64,000 bases of DNA from Fibrobacter succinogenes (GTDB lineage: Bacteria > Fibrobacterota > Fibrobacteria > Fibrobacterales > Fibrobacteraceae): positions 1-64,000 of the forward strand of contig CADCGB010000003.1 of the NCBI GenBank assembly GCA_902800815.1, given 5' to 3'. The position numbers were made by a program, and so were the translations under genes. Position 1 is the first letter of the stretch. Each line of letters begins with the position of its first letter. The notes beneath the pieces were generated by a model. It made no database searches, was not told the origin of the DNA, and worked only from the letters and a program-made list of their open reading frames with translations. Positions 35,743 to 45,184 of this stretch are shown here, piece after piece.

Positions 35743-35770
35743 ATCAATCATCAATTATCAATCATCAATT
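35743..35770. repeat. Two perfect 14-bp tandem repeats
   Basis: ATCAATCATCAATT occurs twice head to tail between the divergent mazG and dprA genes. The rest of the 197-bp spacer shows no gene. Confidence 0.7.
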
Positions 35771-35898
35771 ACATTTGCTATATTACTCGCGGGCCTAGGC
35801 TAAATACAGGTACCGGCATTGTCGGACCCGGGCGATTGCCACAAACGTTTATCAAAAACGCGCGGCATGTTCCTTATAGCGCTTTCACTGGATTTACC

Positions 35899-36813
35899 AT
35901 GAACAGCACTGATATTTACCGCATCGAGGCAGGGGATTTTCCGCTCCTGCTCGGCAGTTCCACACACAAACCCGAATTCATCTACGCGAGGGGAACGCTC
36001 CCTCCCCCGACATCGCCGGAAAGTGATGCCAGCAAGACTCCCGTGGGGATCGCGATGGTCGGCACCCGCAGGCCAGGCAACAACGCACGGGAACTCTGCA
36101 AGCGTCTCGTATTCTCGCTCAGGGGGACGCATGCCATCGTCGTCTCGGGGCTCGCGCAAGGCATCGACAGCCTGTGCCACGAGGCGGCACTCGAGGCGGG
36201 CATCCCGACAATTGCAGTCCTCGCGCAGGGACTGGGTACGAAAATCGAGGGAAGCCGCGGCGACCTCGCCAAGCGCATCCTGGATGCAGGTGGCGCGCTC
36301 GTAAGCCAGTTCGAACCCGACGTAGTCGCATACAAGAGCAATTTCCCAGCAAGGAACAGGATTATCGCAGGCCTTAGCAGGGCAACCGTCATTGTCCAGA
36401 GCAAGAAAAAGGGAGGGGCGTTAATCACCGGGGATTTTGCCCGCAAGGATTCCAGGCCCCTTTACGCCATCCCGGGCGACTTTGACAGCGAAGTGGCGAG
36501 CGGCACGAACGACCTGCTCGACAGGGGCATCGCCAAGCCGGTGTTCCGGCCCGAAAGCCTCTGTACCGCACTCGGACTCCCCAAGAGCGGGGGCATCAGT
36601 TTCGAGGAACTTACGCTTACCGGCTGCAACCTGGGCGATGATACTAAAACATTTTTCCTGAAGGTAAACGGCTACCGCAAAACATTTTCTGAACTTCAGG
36701 CAGAATCAGGCCTTGAAGTAAACCAACTTTTAACTATATTGACGGAACTAGAAATGGCTGGACTCGCCCATACCGAAGACAACTTCAGTTTCCATTTCAA
36801 CGGAGCCACCTGA
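35899..36813 (+). CDS. dprA: DNA-processing protein DprA/Smf
   Basis: This 304-residue protein has the DprA Rossmann fold. VGTRRPGNNARELC (about 51-64) carries the nucleotide-like loop. VVSGLAQGIDSLCHEAAL (about 77-94) is the signature SGxAxGID. The core also includes FPARNRIIAGLSRATVIVQ and ARKDSRPLYAIPGDFDS. About 60 C-terminal residues look like the winged-helix tail (FSELQAESGLEVNQLLTILTELEMAGL). DprA binds incoming single-stranded DNA and loads RecA during transformation. The protein is shorter than many orthologues because the N-terminal helical domain is minimal. Start 35899 fits the family; the upstream frame is unsupported. TGATG couples it to the following FtsB-like gene. Confidence 0.9.
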   Translation: MNSTDIYRIEAGDFPLLLGSSTHKPEFIYARGTLPPPTSPESDASKTPVGIAMVGTRRPGNNARELCKRLVFSLRGTHAIVVSGLAQGIDSLCHEAALEAGIPTIAVLAQGLGTKIEGSRGDLAKRILDAGGALVSQFEPDVVAYKSNFPARNRIIAGLSRATVIVQSKKKGGALITGDFARKDSRPLYAIPGDFDSEVASGTNDLLDRGIAKPVFRPESLCTALGLPKSGGISFEELTLTGCNLGDDTKTFFLKVNGYRKTFSELQAESGLEVNQLLTILTELEMAGLAHTEDNFSFHFNGAT

Positions 36814-37094
36814 TGCACAAGAAAATCTACATCTTTGTACTCGCCTTCCTGTTCCTGATAGGCGTTCTTGTGCTGCAGTTGTTCTTCAGCAAGGGCAACG
36901 TCTTCGAGCAAAAGAAGATTGAGCACCTGATAACGGAATACGAATTCAAGGTGGATTCGCTCAAGGGCGTCATCGAAGACTACAAGTCCGAACTTGAACG
37001 CCTCCAGAACGACTCGCTCTACAAGGAACAGATTCTCCGCACCAAGTACGGCATGAGCCGCGAAGGCGAGAAAGTTTTCCAGATGGTAAAGTAG
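36813..37094 (+). CDS. FtsB/DivIC-like septum-formation initiator protein
   Basis: This 93-residue protein has a short cytoplasmic start (MHKK), one membrane helix at about 5-25 (IYIFVLAFLFLIGVLVLQLF) and a coiled coil at about 30-70 (VFEQKKIEHLITEYEFKVD...LERLQND). It ends with the conserved-type LYKEQILRTKYGMSREGEKVF. This is the size and layout of FtsB/DivIC, which link divisome proteins in the periplasm. The start shares one base with the dprA stop (TGATG), so translation is coupled. Confidence 0.8.
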   Translation: MHKKIYIFVLAFLFLIGVLVLQLFFSKGNVFEQKKIEHLITEYEFKVDSLKGVIEDYKSELERLQNDSLYKEQILRTKYGMSREGEKVFQMVK

Positions 37095-37120
37095 GCGCGC
37101 AGGGTATCTAGCGCGAACGG

Positions 37121-40100
37121 CTACGCCATCTTTGAGGCGTCGGTACTCTTCATAGCATCCATCGAAGCCTTGCCCGCAAAGAAGCTATAGGCCGCAGGCA
37201 CAATGAACAGCGAGAGGAACGTGGCGAACGTGAGGCCACCCGCAATGGCGATGCCCATCGCGATGCGGCTCGGGGTGCCGGTCATGATGAGCGGCACCGC
37301 GCCCAATACTGTGGAAAGGCTCGTCATAAGAATTGGGCGGAAGCGGCGTTCCGCCGCCATCCGAGCCGCCTCGAGCTTAGAGCACCCGGTATTCGCCGCG
37401 ATCTGGTTTGCAAATTCCACAATCAATATGCCGTTCTTCGTCACGAGCGCGATAAGCAGGATAAGTGCAATCTCGCTAAAGATATTGAGCGTCTGGCCAG
37501 TAATGAACAGACAGGCCAGTGCACCCGCAAGCGCGAGAGGCACCGTAAAGAATATCACGAAGGGAGCGCGGAAACTTTCGAACTGCCCGGCAAGCACCAG
37601 GAACACAAGCGCAAGCGCAAGCAGGAACACGATGTAGAGCCCGCTGGAACTTTCCTCGAACTCCTTCGACGACCCGCTCAATGCGGTACTCACGCTCGGG
37701 TAATCCTTCAGGAGGTGCTTCGCGATGCGGCGCATCTCTTCCACGCCGTCGCCAATCGTCTTCCCGGGAACAAGGCCCGCCTGGATAGTGGCGGCACTGA
37801 ACCGGTTGAATCGCGGGAGCGACGGCGATGCGGACTGCTCGCTGAACGTAATGAAGTTATCGAGACTCACGAGTTCGCCCTTCGCGTTCTTGACCGTGAG
37901 CATCGCGATGTTTTCGGGCATGCTCCTGTACTGGTAACCCACCGCACCGATAATATCGTACTGGCGTCCGTCCTTGTAGAATTCGCCATAGCTCTGGTCG
38001 CTTATCGCAAGCTGCACCGCCTGCGCGATGTCGTTCACCGACACGCCTTCCTCGTTTGCCTTGTCGCGCAAAATCTCAATATGCAGCTCCGGCTTCGTGA
38101 ATCTCAGGTTCGTGTTCACCACGCTGAACACGGGGCTCTTGCTTGCCTCTTCCTCGAACTTGGGCACGAGCGTGCGGAGAATCTCGATATTCGGAGCCTG
38201 CAACACAAACTGTACCGGGAGGCCACCGCGCTGCGTGCTGATGCTCTGCGGTTCAAAAACCATCACGCGCAAATCGGGGTATTCGTTACCGAGCACCTGG
38301 ATACTGCGGGCAATTTCGCTCTGCGGGCGGCGAGCCTTCTTGTCGTCGTTCAAGAATATGCGCATTCTCGAGTTGCCCGCGTTCCAAGCGCCCGCCTGGA
38401 TTTCGGTATACTCGTTGCTGTCCATGAGCGCAATCACCTCTTCGGCAAAGGCATCGGCCATGCGCTTGGTGCGCGTAAGCGTCACGCCCTCGGGCATGTT
38501 CAGGTTCACCATGACCGCATTGGAGTCTTCCGTCGGGGCCATTTCGCTACTCATGTTGTTGAAGCAGAAATATGCCGCCGCAAGCAAGCCCGCCACAATC
38601 GGGAACAGCAAGAAGCGTAACTTGAGGAAGATTCCCAGAAGTACAGAATAACCCCGGTTGAGCCAATTGAAGAACGGTTCCGTAACGCGGAAGAACCAGC
38701 CCTGTTTCTGACGGCTCAGGAACTTAGAACAGAGCATCGGCGAAAGTGTAAGTGCACAGAGCGTCGAAAGGAACACCGTACCGATCATCACCGCAACAAA
38801 CTCGCGGAACAGGAGGCCCGTAGTACCGCCCAGCGCAAGCACCGGCACGAACACGGCCATCAACACGACCGAGGTCGCAATCACCGCAAAGAAGATTTCA
38901 TTCGTTCCCGCGACAGCCGCCTGCTTGGGCGTCATGCCACGTTCAATCTTATGGTAGATGTTCTCCACAATCACGATGGCATCGTCAACCACAAGGCCGA
39001 TCGCCAGGACCATCGCAAGCAAGGTCAGCACGTTGATACTGAACCCGCACAGGTACAGCACGAAGAAGCTACCGATGACGGCCACCGGCACCACCACCAT
39101 CGGGATGAGCGTCGTGCGGGCCTGGCGCAGAAAGGCAAAGATAATCGCAATCACCAGCAGGAACGCGATGAAGATGGTCTCCACCACCTCCTTGATGGAC
39201 GCGCGAATGTTGATGGAGGTATCACGCCCGTAAAGCACCTGCACGCCTTCGGGAATCTCGCGGCGGATATCCTCCACACGCTTGTAGAACTCGTTCGCGA
39301 TTTCCACGTGGTTACTACCCGGCTGCGCCATCAGGGCGAGCGTGATGGAGTTCTTGCCGTTACGGCGGAACCCGGTACGCGTGTCCTTCGGTTCGTAATG
39401 GATATCCGCCACGTCAGAAATGCGGATGACCGTCCCGTCGGCAGCCGTCTTTACCGCAATGTTCTCGAACGCTTTCGGGTCCAGAATGCGACCCAGCGTG
39501 CGGATGGAAAGCGTCGTCTCGCTACCCTCGATAGAACCGGAGGGCAATTCCAGGTTGCCCTTCTTGAGTGCCGCCGACATCTCGGCTCCCGAAACGCCAA
39601 GTGCCTGCAGGCGCACCGGGTCAATCCACAGGCGCACCGTCGGGCGCTTTTCGCCCCAGATGGCAACTTCAGACACGCCGTTGATGGTCTGCAGGCGTTC
39701 CTTCACATGATTGTTCGCAATTTCGGAAACTTCCATCGGGTCGAGCTTGTCGCTCACGAGGCTCACCATCAAAATCGGGTCGTTGTCGCTATCGGACTTG
39801 TAGACCGTCGGTTCATCCACGTCATCCGGGAGCCTGCGGCGCACACGGCTCACGCGGTCGCGGATTTCGTTCGCGGCCGCCTCCAGATCCATGCCCGTCT
39901 CGAACTCAATGCTGATGTAGGAGAACCCGTCACGGCTCGTGGAGGTAAGAGCCTTGATACCCGAAGCACTGTTGATGGAGGCTTCCAGGATTTCGGTAAC
40001 TTCCGCCTCCACCACCGCGGCGTTAGCACCCGGGTACGACGTACGCACCTGAATCAAGGGATAGTCCACGTTCGGGTATTCGCGCACGCCCAGGTTGGTG

Positions 40101-40186
40101 GCTCCGAACGCGCCGAGCAGGATGATGACGAGCGCCATCACCGTCATGAGCACCGGGCGACGTACGGAAAGGTTCGCAACACTCAT
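37121..40186 (-). CDS. RND family efflux transporter, inner-membrane pump (AcrB/MexB type)
   Basis: This 1021-residue protein has the twelve-helix RND layout with two large periplasmic loops. It begins with MSVANLSVRRPVLMTVMALV. The proton-relay helix 4 carries GLVVDDAIVIVEN (about 401-413) with the paired Asp. Other typical blocks are VREYPNVDYP, NGVSEVAIWGEKRPTVRLW and, near the end, SLSTVLGAVPLIMTGTPSRIAMGIAIAGG. It exports hydrophobic compounds driven by protons, together with a periplasmic adaptor and a TolC-type channel. The adaptor gene ends 7 bp upstream, so they form an operon. No TolC gene is adjacent. Substrates are unknown. Confidence 0.93.
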   Translation of the reverse strand: MSVANLSVRRPVLMTVMALVIILLGAFGATNLGVREYPNVDYPLIQVRTSYPGANAAVVEAEVTEILEASINSASGIKALTSTSRDGFSYISIEFETGMDLEAAANEIRDRVSRVRRRLPDDVDEPTVYKSDSDNDPILMVSLVSDKLDPMEVSEIANNHVKERLQTINGVSEVAIWGEKRPTVRLWIDPVRLQALGVSGAEMSAALKKGNLELPSGSIEGSETTLSIRTLGRILDPKAFENIAVKTAADGTVIRISDVADIHYEPKDTRTGFRRNGKNSITLALMAQPGSNHVEIANEFYKRVEDIRREIPEGVQVLYGRDTSINIRASIKEVVETIFIAFLLVIAIIFAFLRQARTTLIPMVVVPVAVIGSFFVLYLCGFSINVLTLLAMVLAIGLVVDDAIVIVENIYHKIERGMTPKQAAVAGTNEIFFAVIATSVVLMAVFVPVLALGGTTGLLFREFVAVMIGTVFLSTLCALTLSPMLCSKFLSRQKQGWFFRVTEPFFNWLNRGYSVLLGIFLKLRFLLFPIVAGLLAAAYFCFNNMSSEMAPTEDSNAVMVNLNMPEGVTLTRTKRMADAFAEEVIALMDSNEYTEIQAGAWNAGNSRMRIFLNDDKKARRPQSEIARSIQVLGNEYPDLRVMVFEPQSISTQRGGLPVQFVLQAPNIEILRTLVPKFEEEASKSPVFSVVNTNLRFTKPELHIEILRDKANEEGVSVNDIAQAVQLAISDQSYGEFYKDGRQYDIIGAVGYQYRSMPENIAMLTVKNAKGELVSLDNFITFSEQSASPSLPRFNRFSAATIQAGLVPGKTIGDGVEEMRRIAKHLLKDYPSVSTALSGSSKEFEESSSGLYIVFLLALALVFLVLAGQFESFRAPFVIFFTVPLALAGALACLFITGQTLNIFSEIALILLIALVTKNGILIVEFANQIAANTGCSKLEAARMAAERRFRPILMTSLSTVLGAVPLIMTGTPSRIAMGIAIAGGLTFATFLSLFIVPAAYSFFAGKASMDAMKSTDASKMA

Positions 40187-40193
40187 CGCTCAC

Positions 40194-41321
40194 CTACTCC
40201 ACTTCGTAATCGGTATTGTGGCGGATTTCGCGGATACGCACGGACACACCTTCACGCAGGCTAATCAGGCCGGAGGTTATCACGGTATCGCCCTCGTCAA
40301 GCCCTCCGGTAACATCGACCGCAATCGGCGTACGGAGGCCGGTTTCCACGTGCTTGATTTTCGCCTTGCCGCCGGTAGCCACGAACACGTAGGCGCCGTC
40401 CTTGTCCAGCGTAAACGCTTCTGCCGGCACCGGGATGCTCTTTGCCACACCCGACTGCATGGCGACATTTACCTTCGCGTAAGAACCAGCAAGGAGCTCG
40501 CCCCCTGCGTTATTGACTTCCACCAGCACCTGGCGGGTACGGCTACTTTCGGAAAGGCCGGCTTCCAGGGCCTTCACCTTGCCACTCGCAGAAATATTGC
40601 GTTCTTCGTCCTTGAGTTCCACGGCATCACCCGGCTTGAGGGCCGACGCATAGCGTTGCGGGAGGGCGAATTTCGCCTTCAACTTCTTCACTTCGCTGAG
40701 AGTCGCGACCGAGGTCCCGGTCGTGAGCCACGCGCCCACCGAAACGTTCACGAAACCGAGCTTGCCTGCAAACGGGGCCCGCACTTCGGTTTTTGCAATC
40801 TGCGCCTTGATGAGTTCCACCGATGCTTCCGAAGACTTGAGCGATGCTTCCGCCGCTTCCATGTCGGCCTTCGTCGCACCGTCCTTCTCGTAGAGCCCCT
40901 TCGCACGGTCGTACTTCTGCTGGGCGAGTTGCTTGTTCGATTCGGCCTGCTTGAGCTGCGCCTTCAGTTCGGAATCGTCAATCTTTGCAAGGAGAGTGCC
41001 CTTCTGCACCTGGGCGCCATCCTTCGCATAAAGGTTCATGAGCCTGCCGGATGTTGCGGCAGTAAGTTCCACGCTGTTCAGGGGTTCGAGTGTCGCCATC
41101 GCAGAGAACGTCTTGCCGCCCTCGTGGGCTTCGGCAATATAGCCTTCCACGGCAATTTCACGGGCCGGCTTGCCACCCGGGCCACCTTTCCCGCCAGGGC
41201 CGCCCTTGCCCGGAGCACCGGCACCCTTCGCACCGGGCGCAGCGGAATCACCGCCACAGGCGGCAAGGAAAATCGAGGCAAAAATGAGTATAACGAACTT
41301 TTTCACGGTATTTAGATGCAT
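40194..41321 (-). CDS. RND efflux periplasmic adaptor (membrane-fusion protein), lipoprotein
   Basis: This protein of about 375 residues has signal VKKFVILIFASIFLAAC with the lipobox Cys. A Gly/Pro/Lys-rich low-complexity linker follows (GAKGAGAPGKGGPGGKGG, about 30-48), then the barrel-sandwich/lipoyl half (ATLEPLNSVELTAATSGRL, YAKDGAQVQKGTLLAKID), a helical hairpin rich in Gln/Lys/Glu (SELKAQLKQAESNKQLAQQK), and the returning half (VRAPFAGKLGFVNVSVGAWL). It links the inner-membrane pump to an outer-membrane channel. ATG 41321 is used; GTG at 41306 would start directly at the signal peptide and is an equal alternative. It is 7 bp from the pump gene. Confidence 0.88.
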   Translation of the reverse strand: MHLNTVKKFVILIFASIFLAACGGDSAAPGAKGAGAPGKGGPGGKGGPGGKPAREIAVEGYIAEAHEGGKTFSAMATLEPLNSVELTAATSGRLMNLYAKDGAQVQKGTLLAKIDDSELKAQLKQAESNKQLAQQKYDRAKGLYEKDGATKADMEAAEASLKSSEASVELIKAQIAKTEVRAPFAGKLGFVNVSVGAWLTTGTSVATLSEVKKLKAKFALPQRYASALKPGDAVELKDEERNISASGKVKALEAGLSESSRTRQVLVEVNNAGGELLAGSYAKVNVAMQSGVAKSIPVPAEAFTLDKDGAYVFVATGGKAKIKHVETGLRTPIAVDVTGGLDEGDTVITSGLISLREGVSVRIREIRHNTDYEVE

Positions 41322-41369
41322 ATCGGATACATTTAGTTGCAAAATCTAGAAAAATCACAGTCCGAATCC

Positions 41370-42500
41370 CTAGTCCCAACCGAATTCCGAGCGTATCCAC
41401 GCACTTAAACTTTCAGCATCCTCAAGAGCCTCTTCCTTTACAGGGTGAGGATTTATCCCGAACGGGGAATCACCCCTTGGTTCAAGCGAAAAACGGTATA
41501 GGCCATTCATGCCATCGTTTTCAAGAGTCGCCTTCGCCACATCCAGATACGTGCGGCACTTGGCCAAGTAATCGTCCGAAAGCATCGGGCCATCCAGCAA
41601 TACAATCTTTGCATCCGGATGGTAGGAACGAATATCCCGCACAAAACCGACCGTCGCATTCACGAACTGCGCGGAATCATTCATCCCGCTCGCAAAGTCG
41701 TTCGTGCCCAGATTTATCACAACAATATCGGGGTGCCACAAGCTATGGTCCCACCCAACAACCGCAGGCGAGTGAGTCCCCGTCCCGTTATATGCGACAG
41801 GGAGCGTAAGTTCTCTCGAACCATCGACATTAACATAGACTCCATGCCCACTACTGCATATAAGATGGGCTTCCGCATCGAGATTCCTGGCAGTCTGCCC
41901 CGCATAACTGTAATACGAGCTTTCATAAACAGGATCAAATTCTATCCCCACCATAGGAACCAGGACATCGTAGCCGCACGTGATGGAATTCCCGACAAAT
42001 TCAATCTTCCGTTCGGGCTTACCGGGCAGCAAGTCCTTCCTCACCTCACCCAGGACGCGCAACCCATACACATACCAGTCCCCCACATTGCTTTCGCTCC
42101 TTTTGTACAAGGTAACGACATGCGGTCCATCGCGTAAGCCAGAAACAACGGGAATCGTGGCTGGGCCATCCGCATAATTGGAAACCTTCACTACAGAAGT
42201 CGGATCTTCTTCTCCATCCACAAAGACATCCAGGTACGCGACGTAGTTCGTCCAGCTTTTCACTTCCAGGGCAGTCCCTTCAAACGCAATCGTGATGGAG
42301 GAAGCCGACCACGAAAGAATCAGGAAGTCACCACCCCCATAATTGGTGCGGCCAGAAACTAGCAGGGCATCCGAGTCATACGGGACCCAAGTCCATTCCA
42401 GCCCAGAAACATCTTCAGGGATTTCCGAATCGCCGGCACTGTTGCTGCAAGAAACAAGGTAGAATGAACAGAGCAACGCCATGACGAGAAGATTCTTCAT
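41370..42500 (-). CDS. CE2-type acetylxylan esterase (SGNH hydrolase), lipoprotein
   Basis: This 376-residue predicted lipoprotein (MKNLLVMALLCSFYLVSC, Cys about 18) has an N-terminal beta-sandwich at about 30-150 with LSWSASSITIAFEGTALEVK, as in CE2 esterases. The SGNH catalytic domain follows: block I FVGNSITCGYD (nucleophile Ser, about 167-177), the Gly block SSGHGVYV, block III NLGTNDF (about 265-271) and NPHPVKEE with the catalytic His near 350. CE2 enzymes remove acetyl groups from xylan and mannan sugars. It is the last gene of an apparent operon with two DUF5683-like genes (22-bp gap). ATG 42500 is chosen because it begins directly at the signal peptide. Confidence 0.85.
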   Translation of the reverse strand: MKNLLVMALLCSFYLVSCSNSAGDSEIPEDVSGLEWTWVPYDSDALLVSGRTNYGGGDFLILSWSASSITIAFEGTALEVKSWTNYVAYLDVFVDGEEDPTSVVKVSNYADGPATIPVVSGLRDGPHVVTLYKRSESNVGDWYVYGLRVLGEVRKDLLPGKPERKIEFVGNSITCGYDVLVPMVGIEFDPVYESSYYSYAGQTARNLDAEAHLICSSGHGVYVNVDGSRELTLPVAYNGTGTHSPAVVGWDHSLWHPDIVVINLGTNDFASGMNDSAQFVNATVGFVRDIRSYHPDAKIVLLDGPMLSDDYLAKCRTYLDVAKATLENDGMNGLYRFSLEPRGDSPFGINPHPVKEEALEDAESLSAWIRSEFGWD

Positions 42501-42522
42501 CGCGATACCCCGCAAGCCTTGC

Positions 42523-43233
42523 CTAGAACTTTACATTCATCAGGATTCCGCCACCGTCTTCCAGGAACTCGGGCGTAAATTCCATCCGCTGCGTAAATGA
42601 CTTGGACGACGTCGCCCGGTAAATGCGCATTACGTCGAGAATCGATATCACACGGTTCACCACCAGCGCGCCAACAGACACCTGGAACACGATACGGCTC
42701 ACGCGGAAATGACGCATGCGGCTCTTGAATTCCTCGATATGCTCGGTAGATTCGGGATTGTCGCTCGAGCCCCAGTCCCACTGGACGCTCTCGCTGTACT
42801 CGTCATCAATATCCTTGCCCGCACGGATCATCGCCTGGTTGTAGTCCTCGTCCATATCGGGAGAGGAGTTCTGGCCCGCGACACCCCCGCGGCTGCGGTA
42901 GTCGCCCACCGTATTGAGGAGCGAGACATCCTTGCTATTCGAAGTGAGGCCCGCATGCCTTACCGCATAGCCATGTGCCGAAGTGATGTAGCGTTCACCG
43001 ATAAAATACGCCCCGAGCGCCGTAAACCAGAGGGCCGCATCCGTCCACACGAAAGGCTTGACCAGCGAGCGCTCGTCCAGATAAAGCTCGCCCATACCGG
43101 GCAAAAGGGCAGACGCCCCGAGCGCAAGCCAGAGGCTCTTGTCCTGGTTCTTGCTCACGCTCTCGTCAACGGTGATAACCACCTGCGAAAAAGCGGAGAC
43201 CGCAACCAGAAGAATGACCATCAGGAGGCGCAT
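42523..43233 (-). CDS. DUF5683-like exported membrane protein
   Basis: This 236-residue protein has signal peptide 1-16. The segment LWLALGASALLPGMGELYLDERSLVKPFVWTDAALWF (quoted in part: SALLPGMGELYLDE) matches the PGxGQxY-type motif of DUF5683 proteins, and hydrophobic helices flank it. A charged middle region and a second pair of hydrophobic helices (IVFQVSVGALVVNRVISILD) follow. It is a shorter paralogue of the next gene upstream (PGSGQLYVSG there). Its ATG directly follows the stop of that gene (TAGATG), so translation is coupled. Function unknown; a membrane scaffold in an envelope process is possible. Confidence 0.65.
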   Translation of the reverse strand: MRLLMVILLVAVSAFSQVVITVDESVSKNQDKSLWLALGASALLPGMGELYLDERSLVKPFVWTDAALWFTALGAYFIGERYITSAHGYAVRHAGLTSNSKDVSLLNTVGDYRSRGGVAGQNSSPDMDEDYNQAMIRAGKDIDDEYSESVQWDWGSSDNPESTEHIEEFKSRMRHFRVSRIVFQVSVGALVVNRVISILDVMRIYRATSSKSFTQRMEFTPEFLEDGGGILMNVKF

Positions 43234-44622
43234 CTAGAATCCCCAGCTAGCCTGCACGCCCACGTCGAGCCCACCAATGAAGTTCACGTAGCTATCGAAG
43301 TGGAGACGGTCATACCACGAGAGCTCCTCGGAATAGAGCGTCTTGTTGTGCGCATTCGCCGTAAACGCGGCATCGATTGCAGAAACGATGTGGTTGAGGA
43401 TAAGCCCGCCAAAGAACCACACCTGCAAATCGGCGTAGTCGTTCGCCTTGCTGCGCATGGAGCGGTATTCATCCATGTTCGAGGACTTCGCGAGCGGCAC
43501 AATACCATCGGAGGGCTCGTCATCCTCGAGTTCCAGGTTCATGGCAACCGTCTGGCCTTCCACGTCATCCCAGCCAAGCACGTACGACCTGTCCGCAATC
43601 TGCTGGTAGACCGCGGAACCATCGTAGAACGAGCCAACATTATCGATTTCCTTTTCAAGCGAAGTGGGATTACTGACATTGAAGCGGTCGTAATGCCCCT
43701 TATCGTTATAGAAGAGCCTGTTTGCCGTGTAGCAACCCGAAGACGCTGCATTGCCGTAGATAGCCTCGCAGAACGCCTCGCGGCTATTCATGTAACGGCT
43801 TTCAAAACGTGCTTCTTCCGTTTCATCGGCAAGCTGGCCCACAAGTTCACGCATGCCCGCCTCGTAGCGGCCAATGGAATAGTGCTGCTTGGCAAAATTC
43901 TTGTACTTCTTGACCTGGTCATCGTACTTGTATACCGAGAAGTAATACCAGCTGCCCCAGAGTGCGGCTTCAAGAGCCAGGTAGACACCGCCACGCACGT
44001 TGGTAAATGCCGAGCCGCTCACATACAGCTGGCCGGAACCCGGCACCACGAGCGACATGAACAGCGCCTTGCGCGGGCTCTTGTAACGGCCCTTCATATC
44101 GTCGATACCATAGACCTTCGACACCTTGACGGGGCCAAGCAGGTCACGACGGCTCATGGAACTTGAAGAAATATCCGGAGCAGGCTGTTCGGAACTGCTG
44201 GAACTGAGGGCGGCAAGGGAATCACGGATGCGGTTTTCCTCAGAAAGTCTCCTCATCTCTGCAGCATAGGCTTGCTCGGGAGTCATCGGCTGCGCGGAAT
44301 CGGCGGCAGCGGAATCAGCAACAGTGGTGTCGGCCGGAGCAGTCGTATCCGCGACGGCAGGGGCGGCAGTATCGGCCGGGGTTTCTGAAGAACTGCTCGC
44401 CACGCTCGAACTGGAGGGAGCGACGGAACTCGAAGACACAACAGCACTGGACGAGGCAACGCTACTACTGGAAACTGTCGCCGAACTGGACGAAACAACC
44501 GTCTCGCTCGACTGGGCAGCCTCGGCTTCCGCCTCGAACTCCGCAAAAAGGTCACGCGGCTGTGCAAAGGACTGCACCGCCAGAAGACCGGCAAAACATG
44601 CCACTAGATGAAACTTATGCAT
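43234..44622 (-). CDS. DUF5683-like exported protein with Ser/Ala-rich low-complexity region
   Basis: This 462-residue protein has a signal peptide (MHKFHLVACFAGLLAVQSFA). An extended low-complexity stretch of Ser/Val/Ala at about 30-120 (SSSSVASSSAVVSSSSVA type, then ADTTAPADTTVADSAAAD) follows, with a second Ser patch. The folded part starts at about 175 with SPRKALFMSLVVPGSGQLYVSG, the DUF5683-type core, and a further hydrophobic region at about 405 (FFGGLILNHIVSAIDAAF). It is paralogous to the gene immediately downstream. The ATG at 44622 starts directly at the signal peptide; the upstream TTG frame is not needed. It is probably the first gene of a three-gene operon ending in the CE2 esterase. 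Confidence 0.65.
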   Translation of the reverse strand: MHKFHLVACFAGLLAVQSFAQPRDLFAEFEAEAEAAQSSETVVSSSSATVSSSSVASSSAVVSSSSVAPSSSSVASSSSETPADTAAPAVADTTAPADTTVADSAAADSAQPMTPEQAYAAEMRRLSEENRIRDSLAALSSSSSEQPAPDISSSSMSRRDLLGPVKVSKVYGIDDMKGRYKSPRKALFMSLVVPGSGQLYVSGSAFTNVRGGVYLALEAALWGSWYYFSVYKYDDQVKKYKNFAKQHYSIGRYEAGMRELVGQLADETEEARFESRYMNSREAFCEAIYGNAASSGCYTANRLFYNDKGHYDRFNVSNPTSLEKEIDNVGSFYDGSAVYQQIADRSYVLGWDDVEGQTVAMNLELEDDEPSDGIVPLAKSSNMDEYRSMRSKANDYADLQVWFFGGLILNHIVSAIDAAFTANAHNKTLYSEELSWYDRLHFDSYVNFIGGLDVGVQASWGF

Positions 44623-44667
44623 ATGGTTATAAAATAGCAAATTGAGCCGTCAGAGACTATTTCATAT

Positions 44668-44700
44668 AAAAAAAGAGCCGCCCCCGAAAGGGAGCGGTCC
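44668..44700 (-). terminator. Intrinsic terminator after rplI
   Basis: On the minus strand GGACCGCTCCC pairs with GGGGGCGGCTC around TTTC, followed by seven U. Confidence 0.8.
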
Positions 44701-44723
44701 TCAAAATCCAAGCGGGGCCGGAA

Positions 44724-45170
44724 TTACTTCGCGGCGACCACCCAAACCTTGACCTGTGCTTCGACATCGCCGAACACCTTGATGGTGACGGTGAACACGC
44801 CGACCTGCTTGATAGGTTCAGCAAGTTCGACCTGAGCACGGGTAACCTTGACACCAGCCTTAGTGATGGCGTCAGCAATGTCACCAGCGGTCACAGAACC
44901 GTAGAGACGATCGCCTTCGACAACGCGGCGTTCGAGGTTGACAGAAATCTGAGAAAGCTTGGCAGCGACGTCACCAGCAGCGGCGAGTTCCTTCTGGAAC
45001 TGTGCTTCGAGAGCAGCGCGGTTGGTTTCAATCTGGAGCTTGGCTTCCTTGGTAGCACGGACAGCGAGCTTACGCGGGAAGAGGAAGTTACGAGCGTAAC
45101 CGTCCTTAACCTTCACGACGTCGAGCATCTTGCCCAAGTGAGGAACGTTGGCCTTAAGAATAATTTCCAT
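44724..45170 (-). CDS. rplI: 50S ribosomal protein L9
   Basis: This 148-residue protein is the typical L9 length. The N-terminal rRNA-binding domain has the signature HLGKMLDVVKVKDGYARNFLFPRKLA (partly quoted: VKDGYARNFLFPR, about 23-35). The long connecting helix (RAALEAQFQKELAAAGDVAA) and the C-terminal domain (RLYGSVTAGDIADAI) follow. L9 binds domain V of 23S rRNA and spans to neighbouring ribosomes. It is the last gene of the rpsF-rpsR-rplI operon, 14 bp after rpsR, with a terminator downstream. Confidence 0.96.
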   Translation of the reverse strand: MEIILKANVPHLGKMLDVVKVKDGYARNFLFPRKLAVRATKEAKLQIETNRAALEAQFQKELAAAGDVAAKLSQISVNLERRVVEGDRLYGSVTAGDIADAITKAGVKVTRAQVELAEPIKQVGVFTVTIKVFGDVEAQVKVWVVAAK

Positions 45171-45184
45171 AGTCTAGTTCCTCC

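Noticed and set aside
37121..41321. A missing TolC gene as evidence of a broken efflux system
   Set aside because: RND pumps often use a TolC encoded elsewhere; both genes here are intact.
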